The notes under the pieces were generated by a model. The model did no database searches. It was not told the DNA's origin and saw only the letters and a program-made list of their open reading frames with translations. Below are positions 15,009-21,776 of a stretch of DNA of 21,776 nucleotides, one piece after another. The stretch is from Comamonadaceae bacterium (GTDB lineage Bacteria; Pseudomonadota; Gammaproteobacteria; Burkholderiales; Burkholderiaceae_C). The translations under genes and the position numbers were made by a program. The stretch is taken from NCBI GenBank assembly GCA_947478935.1, contig CANJXV010000010.1:1-21776 (forward strand), written 5' to 3'. Within the stretch, counting starts at the first letter, position 1; every line of letters starts with the position of its first letter.

Positions 15009-16832
15009 TCAGTCGCCCAGCACCGCGCCTTCGCGACGGCCGTCAGCGCCACCGGCCCAGCCGTCGGGCTCGCGCGCTATCACTTGCAGGCCGCTGGTAA
15101 GCGGAATTTCCAGCACCTGGTGGCCGCGCGCTTGCAAGGCCGCCGCGCTGGCCGGGGCAAAGCGGCCTTTTTCCAAAAAGGTAGTGCCCTCCAAGCTGGC
15201 GAAATTAGGCAGGTCAATGGCCGCTTGCGGGCTCAGGCCCCAGTGCAGCATGCCGTACAGGGTTTTGGCGGTGAAGTGAATGATGAAAGCCCCGCCTGGA
15301 CTGCCGCCGCTCAATTGCAAGTCGCCGCTGTCCGCATCAAATACCAAGGTGGGCGCCATGGACGAGCGGGGCCGCTTACCCGCCTGCACCCGATTGGCTA
15401 CCGGTTTGCCGTCCGCACCGCTGTGGCTGAAGCTGAAGTCAGTGAGTTGGTTATTGAGTAAGAAGCCGCCCGCTAGGCCCCTGCCACGGTTCACCATCAG
15501 GCGCGAGCCAAAGGCGTCTTCGATGGTGGTGGTCATGGCCAGTGCATGGCCCCAGCGATCCAGTACCGATATATGCGAGGTGCCGTGTTCGGTTTGCTCG
15601 GGCATAGGCATCCAGTTCAGTGGCGCTTGAACTGCGCCAGGGGTGCCTGCCTGCACTTTCGGCATTACCGGCCCCTGGGGTGCAATGGCAGCGGCACGCG
15701 CTTGCAGGTAAGCGGGCTGCACCAGGCTGAGCCAGTCGCCCGCCGGGGCCTCGGTAAAAGCGGGGTCTCCAACGTAGAGGGCGCGGTCTGCAAAAGCCAG
15801 GCGCGAGGCTTCGCCGTACAAATGCAGCCAGTCAGCGCCGGGCTGCCCACCGGTAAATGACAGGCTCGCTGCCGGCGTGAAGGCCAAGGTACCCAGGATG
15901 GAGGCAATAGTCAGCATGCCCGAACTCGGTGGCGGCATGCCGCACAGGCGGTAGGTTTTGGGCGCAACAGCGTAATTAGTACACAGGGCTTGGCGCAGCA
16001 CGGGCTTGTACTGGGCCAGGTCGCCCAATTGCAGTAGTCCGGGGTTGCTCGGGTGCCGGCGCACCGCGTTCACCATGGTTTGTGCCACTTCGCCGGTCAT
16101 CAAAGCGTCTGGGCCTTCGATGGCGATGCGCTGCAAAACGGCGGCTAGCTCTGGGTTGCGCAGCACATGGCCTGCCGGCCAGGGGCGGCCCTGCGCGTCG
16201 TAAAAATACTGAGCTGCCACCGGATCTTTTTGCAGCGCAGTTTCGCCCGCCAGCAACGCGGCCAGACGCGGGCTCACCGCAAAGCCGTCGCGGGCTAGGC
16301 GTATGGCGGGCGCAAACAAAAAGGCCCATGGCAGTTTGCCGTGTTTGGCATGGGCCATGGCCAGCATGGACAGTGCGCCGGGTACGCCGACGGCGCGCCC
16401 GCCGACGATGGCTTGCTTCATAGGGATGGGTTTGCCGTCGGGGCCTAAGAACAAGTCCGGCCCGGCTTGTGCGGGGGCCGCCTCGCGTCCGTCGTAGGCT
16501 TGCATGTTTTTGCCGTCAAAGTGCACCAAAAATGCACCGCCGCCAATGCCACTGCTTTGCGGCTCGACTAGGCTGAGCACCATCTGGACCGCGATGGCCG
16601 CATCTACCGCACTGCCGCCCGCCGTCAGCATGGCGTAGCCCGCTTCGGTGGCTAATGGGTTGGCCGCAGCGACGGCCTGCTTTTGAAAGTGCCAGCCGGG
16701 GTTTTGGATGAACTTGCTGGCACCTTCTGGTTGCGCGCTGGCGACTGGCGCAGCCGTTTGGGCCTGCGCAGCAATGCACAGGGTGGCGCCCATGAGCAGG
16801 CCGCCTAGCGCAGCGCGCAAGCGATGCGGCAA
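15009..16832 (-). CDS. ggt: Gamma-glutamyltransferase (glutathione hydrolase), secreted proenzyme
   Basis: This N-terminal nucleophile hydrolase cleaves glutathione and transfers its gamma-glutamyl group in the periplasm. The precursor is cut into large and small subunits before the catalytic Thr, here Thr418 (in HGTSHISV). Other family signatures are GGSAVDAAIA and SSGIGGGAFL near the N terminus, GGFLLNNQLTDF, RPRSSMAPT and GGSPGG. A signal peptide is clear: PHRLR, then a hydrophobic AALGGLLMGATLCIAA, then a probable cut after AQA. The frame is open to an ATG at 16976, but that puts 48 unrelated residues before the signal peptide and has no ribosome binding site. I prefer TTG 16832, with GGGAG upstream; the start is uncertain. 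It lies between the AhpD-like gene and dnaG. Confidence 0.93.
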   Translation of the reverse strand: MPHRLRAALGGLLMGATLCIAAQAQTAAPVASAQPEGASKFIQNPGWHFQKQAVAAANPLATEAGYAMLTAGGSAVDAAIAVQMVLSLVEPQSSGIGGGAFLVHFDGKNMQAYDGREAAPAQAGPDLFLGPDGKPIPMKQAIVGGRAVGVPGALSMLAMAHAKHGKLPWAFLFAPAIRLARDGFAVSPRLAALLAGETALQKDPVAAQYFYDAQGRPWPAGHVLRNPELAAVLQRIAIEGPDALMTGEVAQTMVNAVRRHPSNPGLLQLGDLAQYKPVLRQALCTNYAVAPKTYRLCGMPPPSSGMLTIASILGTLAFTPAASLSFTGGQPGADWLHLYGEASRLAFADRALYVGDPAFTEAPAGDWLSLVQPAYLQARAAAIAPQGPVMPKVQAGTPGAVQAPLNWMPMPEQTEHGTSHISVLDRWGHALAMTTTIEDAFGSRLMVNRGRGLAGGFLLNNQLTDFSFSHSGADGKPVANRVQAGKRPRSSMAPTLVFDADSGDLQLSGGSPGGAFIIHFTAKTLYGMLHWGLSPQAAIDLPNFASLEGTTFLEKGRFAPASAAALQARGHQVLEIPLTSGLQVIAREPDGWAGGADGRREGAVLGD

Positions 16833-16984
16833 GCTTTTCGCAGGCTCCCGGCCGTCGCCCAAACGGCTGGATTTAGAAAACGTAAAGGCTAAAAAGGCCA
16901 AGTGCTGTGCGGGTACAAGCGCTTGCGGACCGACTTGCGCTAGACGCCCCAGTGCCTGCATGGGCTGGCCAGGCATAGTGCGAT

Positions 16985-17557
16985 TTATTTTTGGCGGGGC
17001 AAGCGCCCCAGCATATAAAACTCGGGGTTGGGCATCATGCCGCTGACGTTGGCGACCCGGTTGGACAGGCCGAAGAACGCGGTGATGCCTGCGATGTCCC
17101 AGATATCATCGTCGTCAAAGCCATGGGCTTGCAGCGCGGCAAAGTCAGCATCCTCTACCGTGTGGCTGGCTTGGCAAACCTTCATGGCAAAGTCCAGCAT
17201 GGCGCGTTGGCGCGGCGTGATGTCGGCCTTGCGGTAGTTGGTGGCCACCTGGTCGGCCAGCAAGGGCTTTTTCTCGTAAATGCGCAACAGCGCGCCGTGC
17301 GCTACCACGCAGTACAGGCACTGGTTGGCGGCGCTGGTGGCGGTGATGATCATTTCACGATCGCCTTTGCTAAGGCTCGATCCCTCGCGCATCATCAGCG
17401 CATCGTGGTAAGCAAAAAAGGCCCTCCACTCGGCCGGACGGCGCGCCAGCGCCAGAAAGACATTGGGAATAAAGCCGGATTTTTCCTGCACTTCCAGAAT
17501 TTTTTCTTGAATATCAGCCGGCAGGCTGTTCAGGTCGGGAAGGGGGTAGCGGGTCAT
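16985..17557 (-). CDS. AhpD-like peroxidase-related protein (carboxymuconolactone decarboxylase fold)
   Basis: The protein belongs to the alkylhydroperoxidase AhpD/CMD superfamily, in the group called peroxidase-related enzyme. The motif CLYCVVAH gives Cys80, Cys83 and His87, with Glu68 upstream (SKGDREMI), the usual proton-relay and redox-disulfide arrangement. It is all-helical and 190 residues long, typical for this group. Reduction of hydroperoxides through the cysteine pair is expected from the family, but the physiological substrate and reductant are unknown. The start ATG 17557 has AGGA in front. It ends near the ggt gene in the same direction. About 155 bases separate it from slyX; no convincing promoter or terminator is visible there. 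Confidence 0.88.
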   Translation of the reverse strand: MTRYPLPDLNSLPADIQEKILEVQEKSGFIPNVFLALARRPAEWRAFFAYHDALMMREGSSLSKGDREMIITATSAANQCLYCVVAHGALLRIYEKKPLLADQVATNYRKADITPRQRAMLDFAMKVCQASHTVEDADFAALQAHGFDDDDIWDIAGITAFFGLSNRVANVSGMMPNPEFYMLGRLPRQK

Positions 17558-17713
17558 GGAAGAGTCCTGGGTAAGTGAAATGGGAGCGCTTGGCGGCAGA
17601 TTATGCGGGTGCGCCCGCCGTTCTGGCCGCTGATCGGGAAGTCATCTCGTTTGGTTGTGCAATCAATTAGTTGTGCTTGAATGCACCGCGAAACACCCTG
17701 TAGCAAGCTTTCA

Positions 17714-17956
17714 TTAGTAATGCGGCGGTAGTTCATCGCGCAAACTGCGGGGTGTGTCGCCTTGCGCATTGCCGATTTGTTGGCGCAGGTGCAGCACCTC
17801 GCTGATCAATGCAGCAATTTGGGTTTGTTGTCGGATCACCGTCTGATCCAGTTTGTCCAGCATGTCTTCGGCAAAGCTGGCTTTGATTTCAAGGGCAGTC
17901 AGGCGCTCATCGGTCAGTTCGCCGCGAGCGTCGCCGCTAGTCGTGGGATGTGTCAT
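17714..17956 (-). CDS. slyX: SlyX family protein
   Basis: A small 80-residue protein made almost wholly of a coiled coil (about residues 15-65: LTDERLTALEIK through ISEVLHLRQQI), ending in the diagnostic PPHY tail shared with E. coli SlyX. Its function is not established; it is known only as a conserved short coiled-coil protein named for its location near slyD in E. coli. The start ATG 17956 has a poor ribosome binding site. It is transcribed away from scoA, and the 212-base divergent gap presumably holds promoters for both genes, though I could not pick out clear -35/-10 pairs. Confidence 0.9.
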   Translation of the reverse strand: MTHPTTSGDARGELTDERLTALEIKASFAEDMLDKLDQTVIRQQTQIAALISEVLHLRQQIGNAQGDTPRSLRDELPPHY

Positions 17957-18168
17957 TTGGCCATTGTGCCTTTGGCGCCCTAGTCCGTCGACAGCGCTTG
18001 GGCGTCACCTTACTTTGGCGTATGAACCGGTTAGCTGAAAGCCTTGGGTCAGGCCAATCAGTCAAAATGCCGCCCGGTGCGCCAAATCAACTTCGCTTGG
18101 CATGGTCGCAAACCCCCCTAGGCGAGATTGTTTCCGGTCTCGGTTTCTTAGTTCCATGGAGAAATTGC

Positions 18169-18912
18169 GTGAATAAGATTTACCCCAGCGCCGCAGCGGC
18201 GCTTGATGGCGTCGTGCAGGACGGCCAACTCATTGCGGTGGGTGGTTTCGGCTTGTGTGGCATTCCCGAGGCCTTGATCGAGGCGTTGCGCGACAGTGGC
18301 AAGCAAAACCTGACGGCAATTTCTAACAATGCCGGCGTCGATGGTTTCGGTTTAGGCAAATTGCTCGAAACCCGCCAGATCAAAAAAATGATTTCCAGCT
18401 ATGTCGGCGAGAACAAAGAGTTTGAGCGCCAGTACCTGGCCGGTGAACTGGCCCTGGAATTTACGCCACAGGGCACGCTGGCCGAAAAGCTGCGAGCGGG
18501 CGGCGCTGGTATCCCCGCCTTCTTTACCAAAACCGGCGTGGGCACCCTCGTCGCCGAGGGTAAGGAATTGCGTGAGTTTGATGGCGAGACCTATGTTATG
18601 GAGCGCGCTTTGGTACCTGATGTATCGCTGGTCAAAGCGCACCGGGCCGATAAGTCGGGAAATTTGCAATTTCGCCTGACGGCGCGCAACTTCAACCCGG
18701 CCGTGGCCATGGCCGGCAAGATGACGGTGGTGGAAGTGGAGGAAATCGTCGAGACCGGCGCTATCGCCCCGGACGATGTGCACTTAGCCGGTATTTACGT
18801 ACACCGCCTGGTACTCAACGCCTCGCCGGAAAAACGTATCGAGAAACGCACTATTACCGAAGCACCGCGCGACCACGCGGCGCAGACAGAAAAAGCAGGA
18901 GCCTCAACATGA
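18169..18912 (+). CDS. scoA: 3-oxoacid CoA-transferase subunit A (succinyl-CoA:acetoacetate CoA-transferase type)
   Basis: Subunit A of a family I CoA-transferase, which moves CoA from succinyl-CoA to a 3-oxoacid such as acetoacetate and so activates ketone bodies for catabolism. The N-terminal motif GGFGLCGIPEALIEAL is the CoA-transferase signature 1, and the family segments TPQGTLAEKLRAGGAGIPAF and FNPAVAMAGK follow. At 247 residues it matches ScoA length. I chose GTG 18169, with GGAGA six bases upstream; the frame is open back to 17950, but those 73 codons are in the slyX-scoA spacer and unrelated. It overlaps scoB by four bases (ATGA). Subunit A alone does not exclude acetate- or oxoadipate-type substrates. 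Confidence 0.93.
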   Translation: MNKIYPSAAAALDGVVQDGQLIAVGGFGLCGIPEALIEALRDSGKQNLTAISNNAGVDGFGLGKLLETRQIKKMISSYVGENKEFERQYLAGELALEFTPQGTLAEKLRAGGAGIPAFFTKTGVGTLVAEGKELREFDGETYVMERALVPDVSLVKAHRADKSGNLQFRLTARNFNPAVAMAGKMTVVEVEEIVETGAIAPDDVHLAGIYVHRLVLNASPEKRIEKRTITEAPRDHAAQTEKAGAST

Positions 18913-19547
18913 GCTGGACACAAGACCAAATGGCCGGGCGTGCGGCGCAGGAACTCGAAGACGGTTTTTACGTGAATCTGGGCATCGGTATCCCCACGCT
19001 GGTGGCCAACTTTGTACCTAGCGACAAAGAAGTCTGGCTGCAAAGCGAAAACGGCATGTTGGGCATTGGCCCCTTTCCCACCGAAGACGCAGTGGACGCG
19101 GATTTGATCAATGCGGGCAAGCAGACGGTGACCACCATCAAAGGCTCCAGCATTTTCGGCAGCCACGAGAGCTTTGCGATGATTCGCGGCGGCAAGATCA
19201 ACCTGAGCATTTTGGGCGCCATGCAAGTGAGCGAGCACGGTGACTTGGCCAATTGGATGATTCCGGGCAAGATGGTTAAAGGCATGGGCGGTGCAATGGA
19301 TTTGGTGGCCGGCGTCAAGCGCGTCATCGTGCTGATGGAACATGTGGCCAAAAAGAAAGACGGCACCGAAGACCTGAAAATCTTGCCCCAATGCACTTTG
19401 CCGCTGACCGGCGTGGGCGTGGTGGACCGCATCATCACCGACCTGGCGGTCATGGACGTGACGCAGCAGGGTCTGAAAGTGGTGGAGTTGGCACCCGGTG
19501 TGACGCGCGAATTTGTGCAATCCAAAACCGGTGTGCCGCTGCACTAA
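18909..19547 (+). CDS. scoB: 3-oxoacid CoA-transferase subunit B
   Basis: Subunit B carries the catalytic glutamate that forms the enzyme-CoA thioester. That residue is Glu47 in QSENGMLGIGPFP, the family I CoA-transferase signature 2. The rest, including GGKINLSILGAMQV and GVVDRIITDLAV, matches ScoB/AtoA/PcaJ proteins. At 212 residues the length is normal. Its ATG overlaps the scoA stop (ATGA), so the two subunits are translationally coupled. With etfA and the acyl-CoA dehydrogenase elsewhere in the window it fits fatty-acid or ketone-body breakdown, though they are not one operon. Confidence 0.94.
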   Translation: MSWTQDQMAGRAAQELEDGFYVNLGIGIPTLVANFVPSDKEVWLQSENGMLGIGPFPTEDAVDADLINAGKQTVTTIKGSSIFGSHESFAMIRGGKINLSILGAMQVSEHGDLANWMIPGKMVKGMGGAMDLVAGVKRVIVLMEHVAKKKDGTEDLKILPQCTLPLTGVGVVDRIITDLAVMDVTQQGLKVVELAPGVTREFVQSKTGVPLH

Positions 19548-19649
19548 GCAGCGTGGTTCTTTACATTACTTTGACGTCGCGCAATGCGCCGCATGCAGGG
19601 ATTGCCTAGACTGGGTGCATAACTAGCACTTCGGTGAGAGGCGGTTTTT

Positions 19650-20063
19650 GTGGATAGATTCTTAATGGCCCGGCGCCTGGGGATGGCGCTGGTGCTCACC
19701 GGTTCTGCGAGCTTCGCGCTGGCGGATAGCCCGGCTCATTTATTAGACACCTACAAGAGCCAGGCCAAGGCAGCAGGCGTTGCCGCAGGCGACGCGGGAC
19801 GCGGCCAAAGTTTCTTTAATAGCACCCACGGCAACGAATGGAAATGCGCGTCTTGCCACGGCGCGCTGCCCACGGGTAAGGGCGATCATGCCATTACCCA
19901 TAAAGTGATTGAACCCCTGGCGCCTGCCTTTAATGCACAGCGATTTAGTGATCTGGCAAAGGCGGATAAATGGTTCCGACGCAATTGCAAAGACGTGCTG
20001 GCGCGCGAATGCAGCGCCGCCGAAAAATCCGATGTGCTGGCCTGGCTCATTACGCTGAAATAA
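19650..20063 (+). CDS. shp: SHP-type monohaem cytochrome c (DUF1924 family)
   Basis: A secreted class I-like cytochrome c with one haem motif, CASCH (Cys66, Cys69, His70). The signal peptide is residues 1-25 (basic MARR, hydrophobic core, cut after ALA), leaving 112 mature residues, the size I recall for the sphaeroides haem protein SHP. In SHP the sixth haem ligand is an asparagine near mature position 88 that leaves on reduction so oxygen, NO or CO can bind. Asn112 here (mature 87), in FRRNCKDVLARECS, is the natural counterpart, with Cys113 and Cys121 placed to form a disulfide beside it. GTG 19650 has GAGAGG upstream; ATG 19665 is an alternative. It heads a three-gene set with a dihaem cytochrome and cytochrome b. 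Confidence 0.88.
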   Translation: MDRFLMARRLGMALVLTGSASFALADSPAHLLDTYKSQAKAAGVAAGDAGRGQSFFNSTHGNEWKCASCHGALPTGKGDHAITHKVIEPLAPAFNAQRFSDLAKADKWFRRNCKDVLARECSAAEKSDVLAWLITLK

Positions 20064-20082
20064 CTTTTTTAATTGGAGCTTT

Positions 20083-20565
20083 ATGGCCAAAAACCGCTAC
20101 CCACCCTGTTTGCAGGCCCTCACCTTGGCGGCCCTGCTAGGCTTGGCTTCTAGCATTACCTGGGCGCAAAGCAGCGCTGGCCTTAAAGGGGCGCCTGCAG
20201 TCTTTAATACCGAGTGCACCAGTTGCCATATCGGCTATGCGCCTGGCCTGACTGGCGAGGCCAACTGGCGCGGCATCATGGGCGGGCTGGATAAGCATTT
20301 TGGAGTGGATGCCTCTATCGATGAAAAATCGCGTCAGACTATTAGCGCCTGGCTGAACAGCCATGCCGCCAAAGACAGCCAATACGCCAGTGCCAGCCCG
20401 GAGTTCCGCATCAGCAAAAGCAACTGGTTTGTGCGCCAGCATGACGAAGTCAGTAACAAAGTCTGGAAGCGCGCCAGTATCAAAAGCCCGGCCAATTGCG
20501 GCGCCTGCCACGGCGGTGCGGACAAAGGTGATTTTGATGAAGACCGCGTGCGGATTCCGTCATGA
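20083..20565 (+). CDS. Dihaem cytochrome c (DHC type), probable electron donor to SHP
   Basis: A periplasmic cytochrome c of 160 residues with two haem-binding motifs, CTSCH (45-49) and CGACH (139-143). The signal peptide covers about residues 1-28, ending ITWA. His72 (DKHFG) and His120 (VRQHDE) are good candidates for the distal ligands, which would make both haems bis-histidine as in the Rhodobacter sphaeroides DHC. It follows the SHP gene by 19 bases with GGAG before its ATG, and overlaps the cytochrome b gene by four bases. In the R. sphaeroides cluster DHC passes electrons to SHP; the same role is inferred here from gene order and size. Confidence 0.88.
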   Translation: MAKNRYPPCLQALTLAALLGLASSITWAQSSAGLKGAPAVFNTECTSCHIGYAPGLTGEANWRGIMGGLDKHFGVDASIDEKSRQTISAWLNSHAAKDSQYASASPEFRISKSNWFVRQHDEVSNKVWKRASIKSPANCGACHGGADKGDFDEDRVRIPS

Positions 20566-21239
20566 GTACGCCTGACACCCTGCCCGAACCAGCCGCTTTG
20601 GCAGAGCAAAAAATTTGGGACCTGCCCACGCGCGTGTTTCATTGGACGTTGGTCTTGTGTTTTGCCGGAGCCTGGCTCACGGCGGAGAGCGAGCGCACGC
20701 AGCTGTTGCACCTGACGCTGGGCTACTGCGCCGGGGCCTTGGTACTGTGGCGCGTGCTGTGGGGTGTGGCGGGTAGCCGCTACGCATTGTTCAGCGACTT
20801 TGTGCGTAGCCCGGCAGCGGCGCTGCGCTATTTACAGGCCTATCTGCCAGGCAACTCCTTAGTGGCCCCACGGCGCTACGTCGGCCACAACCCGGCGGGT
20901 GGTTGGGCGGTGCTGGGCTTATTGGCCCTCATGGCGGCGGCGGTAGCCAGCGGATGGTGGGCGTATCAGTCCGGCGCGCCGGATGCTGCCGGCGAAGTCC
21001 ATGAAGTGTTAACCCATGCCTTACTTATCTTGATCGGCCTGCATGTGTTGGCTGTAGTTGCCACCGGATTCAAGCACCGCGAAAACCTGGTGCGCGCCAT
21101 GTGGACAGGGCGCAAGCGGGCTTTGCCTGAACAAGGCATCCGGTCCTCGCAGGTGTTGATCGGTTTGCTATTGTTTGCGGCTGTGACTTGGCTGGGGTGG
21201 GCACTCTACGCCGGTCGCCTGCCCGGCCTGACAACCTAA
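20562..21239 (+). CDS. Membrane cytochrome b561 family protein
   Basis: An integral membrane dihaem cytochrome b of 225 residues, probably taking electrons from quinol and giving them to the dihaem cytochrome c encoded just before it. It starts with the family motif IWDLPTRVFHWTLV (His27). His50, His147, His152 and His161 supply further haem-ligand candidates, and GFKHRENLVRAMWTG is the usual C-terminal-loop motif. Hydrophobic segments lie at about 26-42, 52-70, 114-134, 149-170 and 195-215. The ATG overlaps the DHC stop (ATGA), showing translational coupling. The stop is three bases from the convergent MFS gene, with no terminator visible between them. Confidence 0.92.
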   Translation: MSTPDTLPEPAALAEQKIWDLPTRVFHWTLVLCFAGAWLTAESERTQLLHLTLGYCAGALVLWRVLWGVAGSRYALFSDFVRSPAAALRYLQAYLPGNSLVAPRRYVGHNPAGGWAVLGLLALMAAAVASGWWAYQSGAPDAAGEVHEVLTHALLILIGLHVLAVVATGFKHRENLVRAMWTGRKRALPEQGIRSSQVLIGLLLFAAVTWLGWALYAGRLPGLTT

Positions 21240-21242
21240 GGC

Positions 21243-21776
21243 TTAATGCGCGCCCGCCGCATCGGCGGGAGCTTTGGCCGATGGCACAGCTTGCGGTGGC
21301 GGCTGCATAGGTTTAGCCAGCCAAATAATCGGTATCAACAATAAAAAGATAAATGCTGAGGCCAGAAAAATATCGTCCGCCGCCATGGTCGCAGCCTGCT
21401 GGTCGATCAGCCGGTTGATGCTGGCCAGGCCTTGCTCCTGGCTCATACCGGCAGCTGCAAAATTGCTGATCGCGCTGGTGGTGGCCTGGCTGCCTCGGTT
21501 AATGGTTTCTGCCAGTTCGGCGTGGTGCATGGCGGTTCGGTCTTGCCACAAGGTAATCGTGACCGAGGTTCCAAAGGAGCCGCCCAAAATCCGCATGAAA
21601 TTGGACAGGCCTGAGGCCGATGGCATTTGGGCCGGTGCAATGCCGTTGAGCGTCAGTGTGGACAGCGGAATAAAGAAAAACGCGACTGCAATGCCTTGGA
21701 TGATGGTGGGCATCATGATGGTCATGAAGTCGGCCTGCGTACTAAATTGCGAGCGCATCCACAACACGATAGAGAA
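21243..21776 (-). CDS. EmrB/QacA-type MFS multidrug exporter, C-terminal part (truncated by window edge)
   Basis: Only the last 177 or so codons are inside the window; the frame stays open to base 21776, so the N terminus lies beyond it. The visible part has a transmembrane helix (IIQGIAVAFFFIPLSTLTL), the DHA2-family loop QMPSASGLSNFMRILGGSFGT is split here as QMPSASGLSNFMR and ILGGSFGT, a periplasmic segment rich in polar residues, a last transmembrane helix (IFLASAFIFLLLIPIIWLA) and a Pro/Ala-rich cytoplasmic tail. These match the end of 14-helix drug:H+ antiporters of the EmrB type, which usually work with an EmrA membrane-fusion protein. Substrate cannot be judged. It converges on the cytochrome b561 gene. 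Confidence 0.9.
   Translation of the reverse strand, partial: FSIVLWMRSQFSTQADFMTIMMPTIIQGIAVAFFFIPLSTLTLNGIAPAQMPSASGLSNFMRILGGSFGTSVTITLWQDRTAMHHAELAETINRGSQATTSAISNFAAAGMSQEQGLASINRLIDQQAATMAADDIFLASAFIFLLLIPIIWLAKPMQPPPQAVPSAKAPADAAGAH

Noticed and set aside
17950..18168. Upstream extension of scoA by 73 codons
   Set aside because: The residues do not resemble CoA-transferases, and a good ribosome binding site precedes GTG 18169.
17957..18168. Specific promoter or operator in the slyX-scoA divergent gap
   Set aside because: Candidate hexamers (such as TTGGCG near 18015) lack a matching -10 at proper spacing, and only the short palindrome AACCGGTT is present.

Overview
The window reads as a chromosomal housekeeping segment from a betaproteobacterium of the order Burkholderiales, most likely Comamonadaceae (Rhodoferax/Polaromonas-like). 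The basis is moderately high GC, the protein sequences, and an RpoD with a lysine/alanine-rich N-terminal extension. No database search was possible, so the family placement is inference. Genes are densely packed. I see no tRNA, rRNA, CRISPR array, insertion sequence or prophage gene. No gene-free stretch exceeds 300 bases; the longest is about 250 (2821-3070).

Layout. 1-2820 (+): etfA, a terminator hairpin, then a 606-residue acyl-CoA dehydrogenase whose electrons would go to ETF. 3071-5871 (-): a glutathione S-transferase, trhO (tRNA U34 hydroxylase) and dnaJ, transcribed dnaJ-trhO-GST. 5968-8592 (-): dnaK and grpE, each preceded by a sequence resembling a heat-shock sigma-32 promoter. A terminator hairpin straddles the grpE stop codon, and another hairpin sits between dnaK and dnaJ. 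8712-9968 (-): an FKBP-type prolyl isomerase and aroE. 9973-14981 (-): rpoD and dnaG, with a perfect extended -10 motif for rpoD built into the dnaG stop codon. 15009-17956 (-): gamma-glutamyltransferase, an AhpD-like peroxidase-related protein and slyX. 18169-19547 (+): scoA-scoB, a two-subunit 3-oxoacid CoA-transferase. 19650-21239 (+): three cytochrome genes: an SHP-type monohaem cytochrome c, a dihaem cytochrome c and a membrane cytochrome b561. 21243-21776 (-): the C-terminal part of an EmrB/QacA-type MFS exporter, cut by the window edge.

The genes fall into a few working groups. etfA, the acyl-CoA dehydrogenase and scoAB belong to acyl-CoA and ketone-body catabolism. grpE-dnaK-dnaJ plus the FKBP make up a protein-folding block. 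dnaG-rpoD is the remnant of the macromolecular synthesis operon, here without rpsU next to dnaG. The GST, GGT and AhpD-like proteins touch glutathione or thiol redox chemistry. The SHP-DHC-cytochrome b set forms a compact electron-transfer module ending in an oxygen-binding haem protein of unsettled role.

The points most worth a second look are the roughly 310-residue histone-H1-like extension on RpoD, the SHP module, and the heat-shock promoter whose -10 element contains the apparent upstream ATG of grpE. I found no clearly new multi-gene system.
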